A DNA stretch of 64,000 bases. It comes from Scilla litardierei (taxonomy: Eukaryota > Streptophyta > Magnoliopsida > Asparagales > Asparagaceae). The notes below the pieces were generated by a model. The model searched no databases and was not told the DNA's origin. It saw nothing but the letters and a program-made list of their open reading frames with translations. The stretch's first letter is position 1. Every line of letters begins with the position of its first letter. This document shows positions 34,621-45,911 of the stretch, one piece after another. Position numbers and translations under genes: made by a program. The stretch covers positions 167,779,079-167,843,078 of the forward strand of contig CM061141.1 of the NCBI GenBank assembly GCA_030789695.1, written 5' to 3'.

Positions 34621-35100
34621 TCTATTATACATTTGACAGCGATTTTTGAATCCTAGGGCTGACTAGGACAAGCTGACTAGGACAAACATGTTGATAAAAA
34701 GATGGCTGGGATTTAATCTTAGGAAATCAACGGTTAAGATGTGTTTGATGAAAATTTTGGAGTGAAAGAATTTGTATTTTTGGAGAGAAATCCAATGTTA
34801 AAAACCAAAGTTTCTTTAAAAATATTTTTACTTTGTCAGAACATAAATACCAATGTCAGAGAATTTCTAGGAATTGCCGACCACCTCTCTCTGTGATCCG
34901 CGTGCTTTTCATTTTAACAAATCTTACCCCTTCAAACTTTCTACAATCCGTGTGCACCTTCTATGAGCAAATCTCAACCCTTTAATATTTTGGGGACTGC
35001 TGCCCACACTCTTTTTCATCTCTCTCCCCTCTGAAGATAAGAAAGAAAGCTAGCTAAAATAAAACTAAAAAGAACAGAGAAAAGAGAAGATCAGAAGAAG

Positions 35101-35259
35101 TTATTTGCTTTTGGGCCAGAATCTGAGCTCAAGGAAACCCTACTGAATGCCAAGACAGAGGAGGTTAAGGCTGCCATAGAGAACAGTGTGCTGACCATAG
35201 CCATGCTCAAAGAAGAGGCCAAGAATCCTGAGGTGAAATCCATCCAGATCGCAGGTTAA
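35101..35259 (+). pseudogene. Unrecognised captured exon candidate
   Basis: About 50 open codons with a protein-like composition, including [20 protein letters not shown] and [18 protein letters not shown], ending in GCAG/GTTAAAAGG. The amphipathic Lys/Glu pattern looks like a genuine helical protein. I do not recognise the gene. Its position just inside Helitron A before the TOPLESS exons suggests another captured fragment. Confidence 0.35.
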
Positions 35260-35521
35260 AAGGTAATGTGTCGAGCGGTAGATCCAATAACATGGACTAT
35301 AAGCAAATTTCTGTTTGCTAAGTAGAGCGGTAGATCCAATTTTTAGTTATAGGGGCAAATTTCTGTCACATGTTTTTTAGCTAATAACATGGACTTTAAG
35401 CAAATTTGTGTGTTGATCATTCAAATTGTGATGGTCATTTTTCAGGTCGCAGGTTAAAGTCCAATTTGTGAAAAATTGTGAAAAATGATCATTCAAATTG
35501 TGAAAAATGACCAGTCTCTAT

Positions 35522-35926
35522 TTGGACGAGGAGAAGTTCAAGGAATCCATGCACAAGTGAGTTTTTAGGGCATTTTAATGTTAGTTTGTCTTTGTAACAT
35601 TTTGAATCCTTGAGGAGTTTTATGTGTTTTTATTTTTCCTTTTGTTTTGAAAATGATTAGAGCAGGCATCGGGGTTTTTATTTAATATGAAGTACTTTGA
35701 AGAGAAAGCGCAAGTGGGCGAGTGGGATGAGGTGGAGATATACCTCTTTGGATTCACGAAGGTAGATGATAATCGATACTGTATGAGGATTTTCTTTGAG
35801 ATAAGGAAGCAGAAGTATTTAGAATCACTAGACAAGTACAAAATTTTTTCGTTGGGGTGAAAAAAATGAGAGCATGTTAAAGTTGGTTCATTTGATTTCT
35901 TTTACCAGGCATGACCGGGCGAACAG
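35522..35926 (+). pseudogene. TPL-like: Captured TOPLESS corepressor fragment
   Basis: Three exon pieces in order. 35522-35557 encodes LDEEKFKESMHK. 35657-35835 encodes LEQASGFLFNMKYFEEKAQ, then GEWDEVEIYLFGFTKVDDNR and FFEIRKQKYLESLDK. 35909-35926 encodes HDRAN after a TTTACCAG acceptor. This is the LisH/CTLH amino-terminal region of TOPLESS/TOPLESS-related corepressors, which bind EAR motifs. Introns are kept, with a GTACAA donor at 35836, so genomic DNA was captured rather than cDNA. Some residues differ from the highly conserved family (SGFLFN for the usual double-Phe form). There is no start codon, and the rest of the protein is absent. It lies in the same direction as Helitron A. Confidence 0.85.
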
Positions 35927-35939
35927 TCTCTATTCCGTT

Positions 35940-37800
35940 TACTACATTTTTATAGCTTTTTATTGCATTAAAATATCTGCTCTTTTTATGAGGATGTGGT
36001 CTGTTTGAGCTTAGATACTATGTATTCTATCGATAATCACGCATGTGCCCATGTTCATTCCTCAATATGAGAGTGGCTTAATGTTTTACATGTCCTGTGC
36101 AAATGATGGATGTACAAATAATGGCAATAACTGTAAAATGAGGTAACATGTACATCCATTCGTTATTGGCAAAAATTGTAAAATCATGCTATTCGCAATT
36201 CTGAAAATACTAGATTAATATTGTTGTTTCATAGCTCCAATCATATTCCTATAGAATGGTAATGTAACTTGCCCAATCGAACTATATTTTCGGTACCCCC
36301 ATACAAAAAGGTTTGATATAAACTTAATTTATTAAATAAATTAGTAAAAAGAAATATGGTATATAAGAGATGTTGACATAGAATTATTGTTTATGCTAGA
36401 TACATTTACAAGGTGACATAGAATTATTGTTTATGCTAGATACATTTACAAGGTGATTTTGCTCAGGTAAGTTAGTGCATAGCACATACATTTACTCCTT
36501 TAGATGAGGGCATATATAAATTAAACGATTTTTCTCTCATGAAAACCACAATATATTGTATGTTATAATTTACAACACCTTTGAAGCAACATGTATGAAA
36601 AATTGATGTTAAAACCAAGGAAAGTTGGATAGTTGCTCCCATGAGGGCTTGGGCATATATAATGTATGAATACAGAATGTCTTCATCTTGGTAATGAAAG
36701 TATTATAACATCATTTTTTTTCATACATGTTGGTTTAATGGTCTCAAATGTCTTCATCCCTCAAATGCCTATGAATTGTTTCAATGTATTGAATGTAATC
36801 ATCTTGGTTTGAGACAAAACAACCTTTGAAACCTTTTACAGATTAACTCTCTCGCTCTCCTATGGCAAGATCAAATCCCAATTCTCACGGAGCATCGGTA
36901 TTTGAATTTAGCTCCAAATCTATTTATTTTAACTATTTGGGGACCAAGAAGTTTGCAGACTTCGATGATTTTGATATTAATTCGAGATGTGTTGATGTAG
37001 GCGTTTGAGATTGCCGAGATCGGTTATTGTTTTTTCCATGAGTCCTGTTACTGTGGTGATGGAGGATGCGGAGCCCCGAGTTCTTTGCTTTTGGATAACG
37101 ACAACACGATGCGGATAAGATTTACTGATTTTTGCAGGGTTTTTGTTGCTCTTTTTATTCTCGATCTGAAATTTGTTGATATTTTCGTCTCTTTTTCTTT
37201 TACTTATTTTTGTACTTTTTTCCATTTTTAGTAATATTTGAGTATGCAGGTTGTCTTCTATAGAGACTGTATCTTCATGAGAGCTTGAAAAGGCAAGCAC
37301 CGACATGATTTAGAGAAATCAAGCAGACTCTTTTGGCCAATATGTCGGCAATTGGAAGCGGATCAGTGAGTAAACCAATAAATTCCTTTTTTTCTAAAAT
37401 TTTTTTCGTGTAGGCAACAAGTAGAGATGCAAAAAGATTCTAAAATCTGATTTCTCCCCTTAAATAGCTGGAAGAGGTTGAAAGAATCATGCATTTGTTG
37501 ATGAGTGTAGCTGCATATGTATGAATAGTTCCATTTTAAAACTAAACTATATGTAATGAAGACAAGTTGTGGAATTACTCCAAATATGCAGTCTGTATCC
37601 GTTCTTTGGTAATGAATAGTTTGTTTGTATATTCTAGGATTCCAGGATTTTGTAAATTAAGTTGTTCTTAATTTCATAGAAGGAGAAGAAGAGGGGGGAT
37701 CTTGAAAGAGAAGAAGATAGAGTAGATCTCGCCAACAAAAAAACCTACTACCTTCTGTCTTTCCCTTTTATCTCTATCATCTCCCTTATCAAATGAGAAG
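35940..37800 (+). other. Helitron A interior, mostly unrecognised
   Basis: AT-rich DNA with no confident gene. A 41-bp tandem duplication (TGACATAGAATTATTGTTTA and following) occupies 36373-36454. A minus-strand frame at 36977-37306 is Lys/Asn-rich and looks like chance. A plus-strand stretch near 37280-37370 (…ANMSAIGSGSVSK) may be part of another captured exon but was not identified. Confidence 0.4.
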
Positions 37801-37802
37801 GC

Positions 37803-38060
37803 ACAAAGCTCGCAGCTTGGAGTTGTTTGGAAATCTGAGAATGAGCTCATGGATGGGTTATTTATGTCTCCAAGAGATCCAATAAAAATGAATAAATTGA
37901 TGAAGAAAAGTGTCATGGACACAGCTGGGCAGAGTTGGTGAGTGAGATGGTGGATGCTATTTTTCCTTTTCTTTCATGTTTGTCGAGCTATCTGATTGAA
38001 GTTCATTGTGCAGGTTTGATTTGCATGCCCCCAACAATTAGTACGTGCCACATTCCAGAT
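37803..38060 (+). pseudogene. Captured Fcf2-like rRNA-processing gene fragment
   Basis: The exon to 37937 encodes KSENELMDGLFMSPRDPIKM and then KSVMDTAGQSW. A GTGAGT donor, a 76-bp intron and a TTGTGCAG acceptor follow. The next exon from 38014 reads FDLHAP, and one frame over continues APTIST. The family signature across this junction is a Trp-Phe-Asp-x-x-Ala-Pro-Thr block as in Fcf2/TDIF2 pre-rRNA processing proteins. A one-base insertion in the C run at about 38030 puts a TAG in frame. The amino-terminal half and the conserved C-terminal block are missing. The assignment rests on this short motif, so confidence is moderate. Confidence 0.5.
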
Positions 38061-39040
38061 GTTGTAAGTATGAACTCGAGTTGTCCCATTCCAAATTCCG
38101 AAAGCTAAGTGATAATGTGGATTTGTTAGAAGTGGAATTGGACCTGAAAGGACATTATATACCCAATTTGCATTGAAGTGCACGAACTTGGAGGATGAGC
38201 TTTTGAGGAAGAGGCTAGAAGCTGAAAGCCAGTCCATGTCTTGCTCAAAATAAGATCTGACATTAAAATATGTATGCTAAAAGTAGTAGACCTTTGAAAT
38301 TAGCAATATTACAATTATTTGGTTTCCTGGGAAGTGTACTAAGTGAAATAAATAAGATTAACGATATAAAAACTGATTGCTAAATCATTCTATTCAAATT
38401 CCTTTTTCGTATATTAAGAGACGAATCATGTGATTTACAGAATACAATGCTACACACTGAATACTTGGATGCTCCAAATTCTAAGAATATCATTTGACTG
38501 TTTGAGCACTGTGCTCCGTTGTTTACTCTTCTCCCTGTGAGTTGTACTCGACCCAATGGCAAAGAGGGGTTCACCTTTAATTGGTATCACATTGGTTGAT
38601 ATTGATGAACTTAAGGTGTCGATATTCTGTTCATATACTTAAATTGGTGATAGTCTGAAATTAATTATGAGGATTATCATATGTGATGTGAATGTGCAGC
38701 TCAGTTAATATTGGTGATTTAATTAAACGACACTGATCTTTTAACCACATTTGAATTGTATGTTATCTATAGTTGTGTTATTAGTCGCTCACAATATCCT
38801 ATAGATCCTGTTTTTATTTGGCCATTATGATGGTGAAGTTATTTCTCAGACTTCTACCAAATCTTTTTAAAATTGTTCGTTTGTTTAATGCATGTGAAAA
38901 CATCAACTATGATAATTTCAAACTCAAAATAGTCAAAAGTAGTCAACATTCCCATCTCAGCTATTATGTTATGTTACATGTGTGAAAGTGGAGGGAATGC
39001 CCATTGTGTTCCATACTCTTCAAATGGATATGTCACATTA
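38061..39040 (+). other. Helitron A interior without recognised gene
   Basis: One short frame on the plus strand near 38165-38245 (…CTNLEDELLRKRLEAESQS) looks like coiled-coil coding sequence and may be one more captured exon. It is unidentified. The remainder is AT-rich and featureless. Confidence 0.3.
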
Positions 39041-39810
39041 GAATAAATTCCCAATACAATTTTTTGGGAGGGGACTAAAATTTTGGCAATGAATTCTATT
39101 GGAAAGTTAGATTTTAATTTAAAATTTTGGGAAGAACTACATCTGGAGACTAGAGATAAATAAATTTTACGGAAACTAAAATTTTAAATTGGGGGGACTA
39201 AATATAAAAAGAATTACATTTTTCGGAAAACTAAAATTTTTAGGGGAACTAAATTTGAAAGATAACAAAAATTATAAATTTTGAGGGAAGTAAGTAAATC
39301 TAAAGGGAACAAAGTCTTGGGAAACTAAAATTTTTGTGGGAACTAAATTCTCTGTGATAAATAAATTTTAATTTGAATGTGGCCGAAATTTTATGTTGGG
39401 TTATATTTTGAAAGTTGGCTGTAAATTTTTTAACGAGGGACATTGAATGAGGTTGAATTTGGGAGTTTGATATTTTGAATGAGGCTGCAAATTTTTTTCG
39501 GGGAGAGATTTTGAATGTGTTGTTACTTTTTGGGGAATATTTTGAATGCTCCGTGACCTATGGTCATAGAAAACCCTAAAATTTTGTGAGAAACTATATC
39601 TAAATGAACAAATTTGGGGAAACTAAAATTTTAAATATTTAGGGGAACTAAATTTGGAGGGAATTAATTTTTGGGAGGAACTAAAATACTTGGGAACAAA
39701 ATCCTCTGGAGAAACTAAATTTTAATTTAAAATTTTGGTTAGACTAAATCTAGAGAGAACTAAAATTTTAAATTTTTGTAAAAATAAATCTTGAGGGAAC
39801 AAACTTTGGG
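39041..39810. repeat. Degenerate GGGAACTAAAATTT repeat tract
   Basis: About 750 bp built from variants of GGGAACTAAATTT, AAATTTTGGG and ACTAAATCTAGAG, spaced 20-50 bp apart without a fixed period. Strand asymmetry is strong, with G on the plus strand. No coding frame is present. Confidence 0.65.
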
Positions 39811-39827
39811 GGTATATTTTGATTGCC

Positions 39828-39858
39828 CTGTGACCTATGGTCACAGGTTATGGCTATA
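39828..39858 (+). mobile_element. Relic Helitron 3' terminus
   Basis: A perfect hairpin CTGTGACC-TAT-GGTCACAG is followed by GTTATGGCTATAG. This parallels the functional end at 42328-42355 (hairpin, GGGTTATGACTAG). A poorer copy lies at 39548-39570 (CCGTGACCTATGGTCATAG). They look like the decayed 3' ends of related Helitrons now inside A. Confidence 0.6.
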
Positions 39859-40256
39859 GACATACATTTGTTGTGGCGTTTTGGGATGAAATCATTGTGG
39901 ACCAACAAATGTGCCTCGCAACTGACTGATTTCATTAGTTTAAATGGGCGTATTTAGATGTTGACATGGGTATGTTTAAATGGTTGTATTATGGTTTTGT
40001 ATATTACGTTTTGGAGTTGGCCGTGAATCCTATGGTTCAATGGAGTCTCAGTTGATGAAATTAAGAAAGCCCACCAATACTTGACTTAATGCTGCAATGA
40101 TACCAAATTAAAGTAAATATAATTATTAGGAATTAATTTATTTAAATTAATTATTAATCTATAGTTTGAATGAACTATTTGTGAATTACATTGCATAGTA
40201 AGATAATTTTTTGTATATACACAAGCAAAAAATAGTCTTATTTTCAAATTGTAATT

Positions 40257-40330
40257 AATTAGATAACATATTTAAGTATCCTATAATTAGATAGCATATT
40301 TAAGTATCCTATAGATAGCATATTTAAAGT
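40257..40330. repeat. Short tandem repeat in Helitron A
   Basis: Two and a half copies of an approximately 30-bp unit containing AGATAACATATTTAAGTATC with small differences. Confidence 0.7.
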
Positions 40331-40470
40331 AGATTGCAATAGCCTGTAAGTAGATAATGAAGTAGATACTAGATTAATGGTAACATGTTTATGGGGTTCA
40401 TCTTTGAGATTACTGTTGAGTTTCTATACATGCCTCAATAACATTGTAAAAACATACTGCATTCTTACAG

Positions 40471-41560
40471 GATAATTTTGGGTGCCAACTTGGAAATAAG
40501 ATACCAGAGTTTGATGAATTGGTACATCAAAATAGGTGGCATGAAGCTTTGGATAGGCTTCTTCAGACTAATAACTTCCCAGAAATAGCCATGTCTTCCA
40601 TGTGCCTTGCAAAGTTCATGTGTTTTGGCATCATCAAGAACCACGTGTCAATCAAAAGCATCGAATATTCTATTATAGACAAAGCCTTTGAAGAAGGATG
40701 GATGGTACCTCGGCATCTGCATCAAAGATCTGGGTATGTAGCCTTTTTGTCTTCTAAACGATGGTATACTTTATTATCTCATTTGAAGTGTACTTCCATT
40801 AAGTTTTTGAGGAAATATTTAGTATGGAATCGGTTGTAGTTTTATCTTCTAGCATGCTTCAAAGTACCAAATTTGGATAAGTTTTAATTAGCATACTTTT
40901 CATTGGGATCATTTTTATGAGCATGCTCATTGTGCTGCCATGCAGGAAGAGAGTTTCTATAGTTGGCAGTTGTCCAGCTCATCCAGCTGCTGCTAATCAG
41001 CTAAATAAGATGGGGTATTGGGTCACTATTTATGAGCATGATGTCCATTTTAGGGGCTTGATGATGTATGGAGTTCCAACATGAAGGCTGACAAGATTGA
41101 TATTGTTCAGCAGCGTATTAACCTTATAGCCAAGGAAGGTGTAAATTTTATGGTAAATACTAATGTTGGGAACTATCCTATTTATTCGCTTAACCATATT
41201 TGATTAGAGAATAATGAAATTATTTTGGCTTACAGAGCTACAAAACCAATGTTATCAAAATTAATAATCAAATTGATAGCATTGCTTAAGGAGAAATTTT
41301 AGGTGTAAAATTATCATTTATAATGAGAGAATTATTTTTCTGTTGCATGGATCTTCCTGTTCCTGGGCACGAACTGTCAGGTGTCCAGCTTGCTTGGTAG
41401 CAATCTACAGGAGAGTTTCTACATATCTGCAAGGGGGAAGAAAGTGGTGGTGATTGGTGGGGGAGATACTAGAACAGATTGCATAAAGACATCCATCTGT
41501 TATGGTTGCACTAATATCATTCATCTTGCGGTCCTCCTAGAGCCTCTATGAACAAGAGCA
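40471..41560 (+). pseudogene. GLT1-like: Captured NADH-dependent glutamate synthase fragment
   Basis: Exon 40471-40733 lies between a TTACAG acceptor and a GTATGTA donor. It encodes [20 protein letters not shown] and [20 protein letters not shown]. Exon 40946 onward encodes KRVSIVGS (the dinucleotide-binding loop), then [21 protein letters not shown] and, after a frameshift, [11 protein letters not shown] stop follows near 41200. A third region at 41350-41560 carries [13 protein letters not shown] and, in another frame, [11 protein letters not shown] and TNIIHL. This is the carboxy-terminal FAD/NAD(P)-binding half of NADH-GOGAT, which makes glutamate in plastids. Exon order and splice signals are preserved, which again means capture of genomic DNA. 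Multiple breaks prevent function. Confidence 0.85.
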
Positions 41561-42327
41561 TATGGCAAGGCTGTGATTTTGTTAAGAAAATCTTGGGTTT
41601 GTGTTTTTTAATAAAACGGCTGGGATTCTATCAATAATGTTGTTTGTTAATGAAAGGCTATGATTCAATGACTAATGGGTGTTTGGGGTTTTGGAATTAT
41701 TTTGGGAGGATTATTTCTGGAATATTTTTTTGGTATTTTTGCCCTTCACTTTGATGGATACATGATCATGAAACAAAACTTTTAAGATCATATTTTGATA
41801 AAATCTGGTGGAAAGCTAGGGGCTGGAATACCTTTTGGGTCCAGTCTCTCAGAGTATGTCTCATACATGTTAAATGATAGTTCTTTCTCAATTCTCTGGC
41901 GGTTGTGTGCTCTCCTTACTTCTATCTCTTTGTTTTCATTTCAATAATATCATTCCTTTTTCTGCGGATGGTCGTAACCGTTTACACATCCATGTTAAAT
42001 ATCTGCACTCAAATGCTACTTCACACAAGTCGGTGTTTGGTGGTATGCATTATGTTTTTTGTAGATAACTTAAGTGTATGTTTGTGCAAAGTTCACAAGC
42101 TATTTTATTTTTCGTAATGTAGCTCTATCAAACCAGTTTGATAATGTGTTGATACGTTAATTATGAATATACTAATTTTTTTGGGGTAGCTAAATTCTTC
42201 AGGGGGAAATACACTTGGGGGATCTAATTTTTTTGGGGTGAGCTAAATAAAAATTATTACGCTTTAATTAATACTGTTTGTTTAAAATTAGGAAAACCAA
42301 GATTATGGGGAATACTTTAAATGATAT
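41561..42327 (+). other. Helitron A 3' region
   Basis: AT-rich and without a recognised gene. From about 42180 it resembles the GGGGAACTAAATTTT tract at 39041-39810, which may be a family-specific subterminal sequence. Confidence 0.4.
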
Positions 42328-42354
42328 GTGCCCTTAGGGCACGGGTTATGACTA

Positions 42355-42355
<1 letters not shown>

Positions 42356-42387
<32 letters not shown>
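42356..42387. repeat. (TA)n tract between two Helitron 3' ends
   Basis: Sixteen TA units separate CTAG of Helitron A from the reversed CTAG of the minus-strand element at 42388. This leaves two Helitron 3' ends facing each other. The tract probably grew from the AT target dinucleotide or marks a TA-rich target. Confidence 0.9.
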
Positions 42388-42388
<1 letters not shown>

Positions 42389-43417
42389 TAGTCATAACCC
42401 GTGCCCGCGGGCACGGTTCATTTAAGATTTTTCCCAGCTAAATCTTTGTTCCCAAACATTATTTATACAGTCAAATTTGTGCGGAACAACAAATTCGGCG
42501 AGGGCACCCTTGAGTCGGAACAACAAATTAGCGTAAAAAAATATAGCGGGCGCCTTCGGCGCGGAGGGTGGAAGTGCATAAGTGTGTGTGTGTATAGTCT
42601 GTGGGTAAAAATGGAAATGATAGGGTTTTTTAGCAAAAAGGGGAAATAGGTGGTATTCTGTGCAAATGTAGTGATTGTGGGTGTTTGAAAACAAAAGGAA
42701 AAAGTGGTGGTTTTTCCAAACACTCATCTCAACCCTTCTTTTACCAAAATTAAATCATAGCCATTCGTCTATCAACCTCTTAATACATCAACATGACATC
42801 AGCTTGTCCCAGTCAGCCCTAGGATTCAAAAATAGTTGTCACCCAAAAAATTATTTACACAGCCAAAATTTAGAATAACAACAAATTAGCGTAAAAATAT
42901 TACCGGCACGGGCAGCTTCGGTGCGGAACAACAAATTCTGTACAGGTGCCATCGACATAGAACAACAAATTCGACGCGAAACAACAACAGGCGCCTTCGA
43001 CATTGAATAACAAATTCGGCGCAGAACAATAAATTAGCATAAAAGCGGATGACTTCGGTGCGGGAAATTATTCTCATCTTGTTGTCCCTTGCGTCGAAGA
43101 GACGGCGAGCCCTGCGTTGTGGGAGAGATCATTCGATCTGCACATCATTCGATCTGTAGAATTAAGTGCAAGTTTAAGTTTTTTCCCCCTAAATGCATTA
43201 ATTGCACTCTGCTATTCCCGAGAAACTTTCATTCCCCAAAAATTTTCATTTCCCCATAAACTTTCATTTCCCAAGAAATATTTTTCCCTCCAAAACTTTC
43301 CACAAAAACTCATCTCAACCATTCATTCATCAAGATTAAATCCTAGCCGTTCTTCTATCAGTCCTCTTGTCCTAGTCAGCCCCAGGAAACAAAAACAGTT
43401 GTCAAATGTAATATAGA
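42388..43417 (-). mobile_element. Possible short Helitron B (shares 3' end with D)
   Basis: A 5' terminus reading TCTATATTACATTTGACAAC on the minus strand ends at 43417 and is followed by T. The nearest matching 3' end is the one at 42388, giving a 1,030-bp element. A further truncated 5' end (GACTGGGACAAGC context) at 42800-42835 lies inside, so the region is a patchwork. GC-rich units of the GCGCCTTCGGCGCGGA kind alternate with AACAACAAATTCGGCG at 42480-43060. Confidence 0.55.
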
Positions 43418-45739
43418 TAATAGATGATGCTAATGGCATCCTAGAAGCTGAGCCGGTCAAATTCTACAATCAACAAATTACCGTTTTTGTTGGAAATTTA
43501 AGAAGAAGCGTGATTTTCCCTACGAATGCATTATTTTCCGGTAAACAAACGAAATTAATTTTAGTAACCTCATGGGAACAAAGGTTCTACATTCCACATG
43601 CAGGTTGTGCATCAACTATGCAATTAGGAGTTAACAGGAAATGGAGCTATATTCGAGAATTTATTTACTTGTGCTTTTGCAGAATTTTCGAAAGTATCAT
43701 CTTTTTTATTTTTTTTTAAAATAGAATTCCTCGAGTCATATGTTCTCTTTCGTATTTATTCTCTTGAAATGAAAGAACCTTTTAATGGATAAATCCAGAA
43801 TACTATCATGGAATCTTGTATATACTTCTACTGCTGGCATATATTTAAGTGTTCTGGAATCTAAGATGCAAAGAATCATCCAATTCCGACTAACCAAAAA
43901 AATTTGAAGATACAACCTTTCAAATATCACATAACTTAGGTATGCCAAAGCCAAATATCCAAAGAATTAAAAGAGAGAAACTCAACACGACATGAATTAT
44001 TCATTTGTTTTATACATTCAATCATTCATCTTTGAAAGATTTCCTGCCAATAACACATAGATGGAGTAATTAGACATGGAATAATAAATATTTGATATCT
44101 CTCTCACCGAAGAACAATGGTTCAAGAACATCTGAGGTTTCCATCTTGTGTTTTCCAGTTGTTGTAGCAATGGCTTTCTTCCTTGTGACCGTAGGTGCCT
44201 AACAGAACACAGGTAGGTCACAGCTCTTGTTACAAAAGAACATGCACAGCTTCTTATATGATGCCGCCGAGCATTTTAACTCACATGCAGGTCCACATTT
44301 TGCGCTGCATCAAGAACACAATAAGCAATTGTGTCAGGTTTTATTTTTGATTTCACATAGCAATATCTATGTTATCTACTTGTAAGCTAGTAATAAGAAG
44401 TATTGCAAACATATGGTCAGTGCGAAGGAGTCCCTCTCCACCGGCCTAAAATTTTTAGGGGGAAATGACAGTTTATCAAAGTCAGTAAGATGTAAGTAAA
44501 CTAACTAAGATGATCACTCAAACATGTTTACATTAGAAACCTTGCTGGACAAATAGCTGCGGCATCAGAAGGGATGTTTACAGCATGAATCAAAAGGCTT
44601 TATTAGACGGCAGTGTGACAAAGAAAAATCACAGACGTGGCGATGGCCTCTATCACAACTCCTCCATTTCTTAGTGTGTACAAAATACATTATTTCTTCA
44701 AGTCATTCATTACCTGGCATGTTGTAAATTTGTTGAGCAGGACATCAGTAAGTAATCCACAAAATAAGGTTCAGTCAGATACACTATACACTGATATTCA
44801 AATTGCAGAATTGCTATTATGGAAAAAATAATGCTTCGAAAAACATAAACAAACTGAAATCTGATAGAATTGCGATTTATAAAATTCTTTCCAGTTATGA
44901 ACAAAAAAATACTTTTCTACATGTTCCTAAAAAATAACCATGTCATCGATCAATATAACCTGTGAAAGGTAACCAAGTGTCAATATGACAATTAAAGAAA
45001 ATGCTAATAACATGCTAAAACATTATAGAAGTGTAAGCCTGATCGATGCACATGATTTTGGAAATGTTAAAATGCACAGGACTTTAACATGCACAGGATT
45101 TTGACTATACATGTAGCATATTGCCTAAGAACAACTCCAGAAATACAACCTACTTTTTACAACTAATTTGTAATACAACTTACTTTCTGTAGGGTTCTAA
45201 CTTCTAAATCCTTCAACCTGTTTGGGGATAAGGAGCTACCTGATGAATGAAGTGAGAAGTAAACAGCTAGGTGTCTCTGTGTTAGGTTTTTGAGCTGTCT
45301 GATTGGTTGGACTTGATATCAACATGATGCAACACACTTAAAAGTTTAGAAATGTCAGAAAGGAGTAACATGGAAATATACTAATTGTCACTATTTTTTA
45401 TCAAGTATGAATTACATAGGGTGGTCTTATGGTTCGTCTGATGTCTCTAATCATGTCTACTAAGGTTGACATGATTACAGCTTTGATGGAATGTATTGGA
45501 ATGCAAACAGTGGCAGTATACTGGAAAAACAGAGAATTTTCTGATGAATTAGAGGGTCCTTGGAGACTCAGCCAAATATGGACGCAAACATCGGAGTTAA
45601 AAATGTGAGTGAGCTAAGCTTTGTTAAGCTTCCTGCATCTTCCAACATAACAGTCAAACATGATCAGGAGGGGTGAGAGACGGTGGTGGAAAATTAGAGC
45701 CTTGTATTGCTTAATAAAGTATGAGAGAAAGAATGTAAC
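43418..45739 (-). other. Helitron D interior without recognised gene
   Basis: AT-rich, about 2.3 kb. Short minus-strand frames exist (for example 44018-44221) but show no family resemblance. Nothing else could be assigned. Confidence 0.35.
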
Positions 45740-45911
45740 CTCTAGTTGCATTGTAGAAATATACTCCATAGCTGATGGCACTACCAAATATAGAGGTGTA
45801 CAGAAGTGCTAAAATATCGCTATATGTGAGATCCTTGATGCTCCCACTTGTTGCAGGGTCATTGTTGAGAAATGAACTTGCCAATAGAGGTATTCCGCCA
45901 ACGATCATATG
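45740..45911 (-). pseudogene. Captured EamA/DMT transporter exon
   Basis: A single exon flanked on the minus strand by a TTGGCAG acceptor and an AGAG/GTTACA donor. It encodes MIVGGIPLLASSFLNNDPAT, then SDILALLYTSIFGSAISYGV and YFYNATRG. This matches the plastid-targeted EamA-like (drug/metabolite transporter) family related to Arabidopsis At3g02690. The pattern is a hydrophobic helix, the ALLYTSIFGSA helix and the conserved YGVYF(Y) block. The rest of the gene is not in the window. The exon itself is open, suggesting fairly recent capture. Confidence 0.75.

Larger units (their letters stand above)
34621..42355 (+). mobile_element. Non-autonomous Helitron A carrying host gene pieces
   Basis: The 5' end TCTATTATACATTTGACA follows an A. 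The 3' end has hairpin GTGCCC-TTA-GGGCAC (42328-42342), then GGGTTATGACTAG, followed by a T. TC start, hairpin about a dozen bases from a terminal CTRR, insertion between A and T and no target duplication are the Helitron hallmarks. The first 130 bp match the 5' ends of the minus-strand elements at 43417, 48713 and 51887. It contains plus-strand exon pieces of TOPLESS, an Fcf2-like gene and NADH-glutamate synthase. No RepHel frame is seen. A relic 3' end at 39828-39858 suggests it is a fusion of two Helitrons. Confidence 0.82.

Noticed and set aside
40519..40839. A functional glutamate synthase gene.
   Set aside because: Only part of the carboxy-terminal half is present, with stops and frameshifts, and it lies between Helitron termini.
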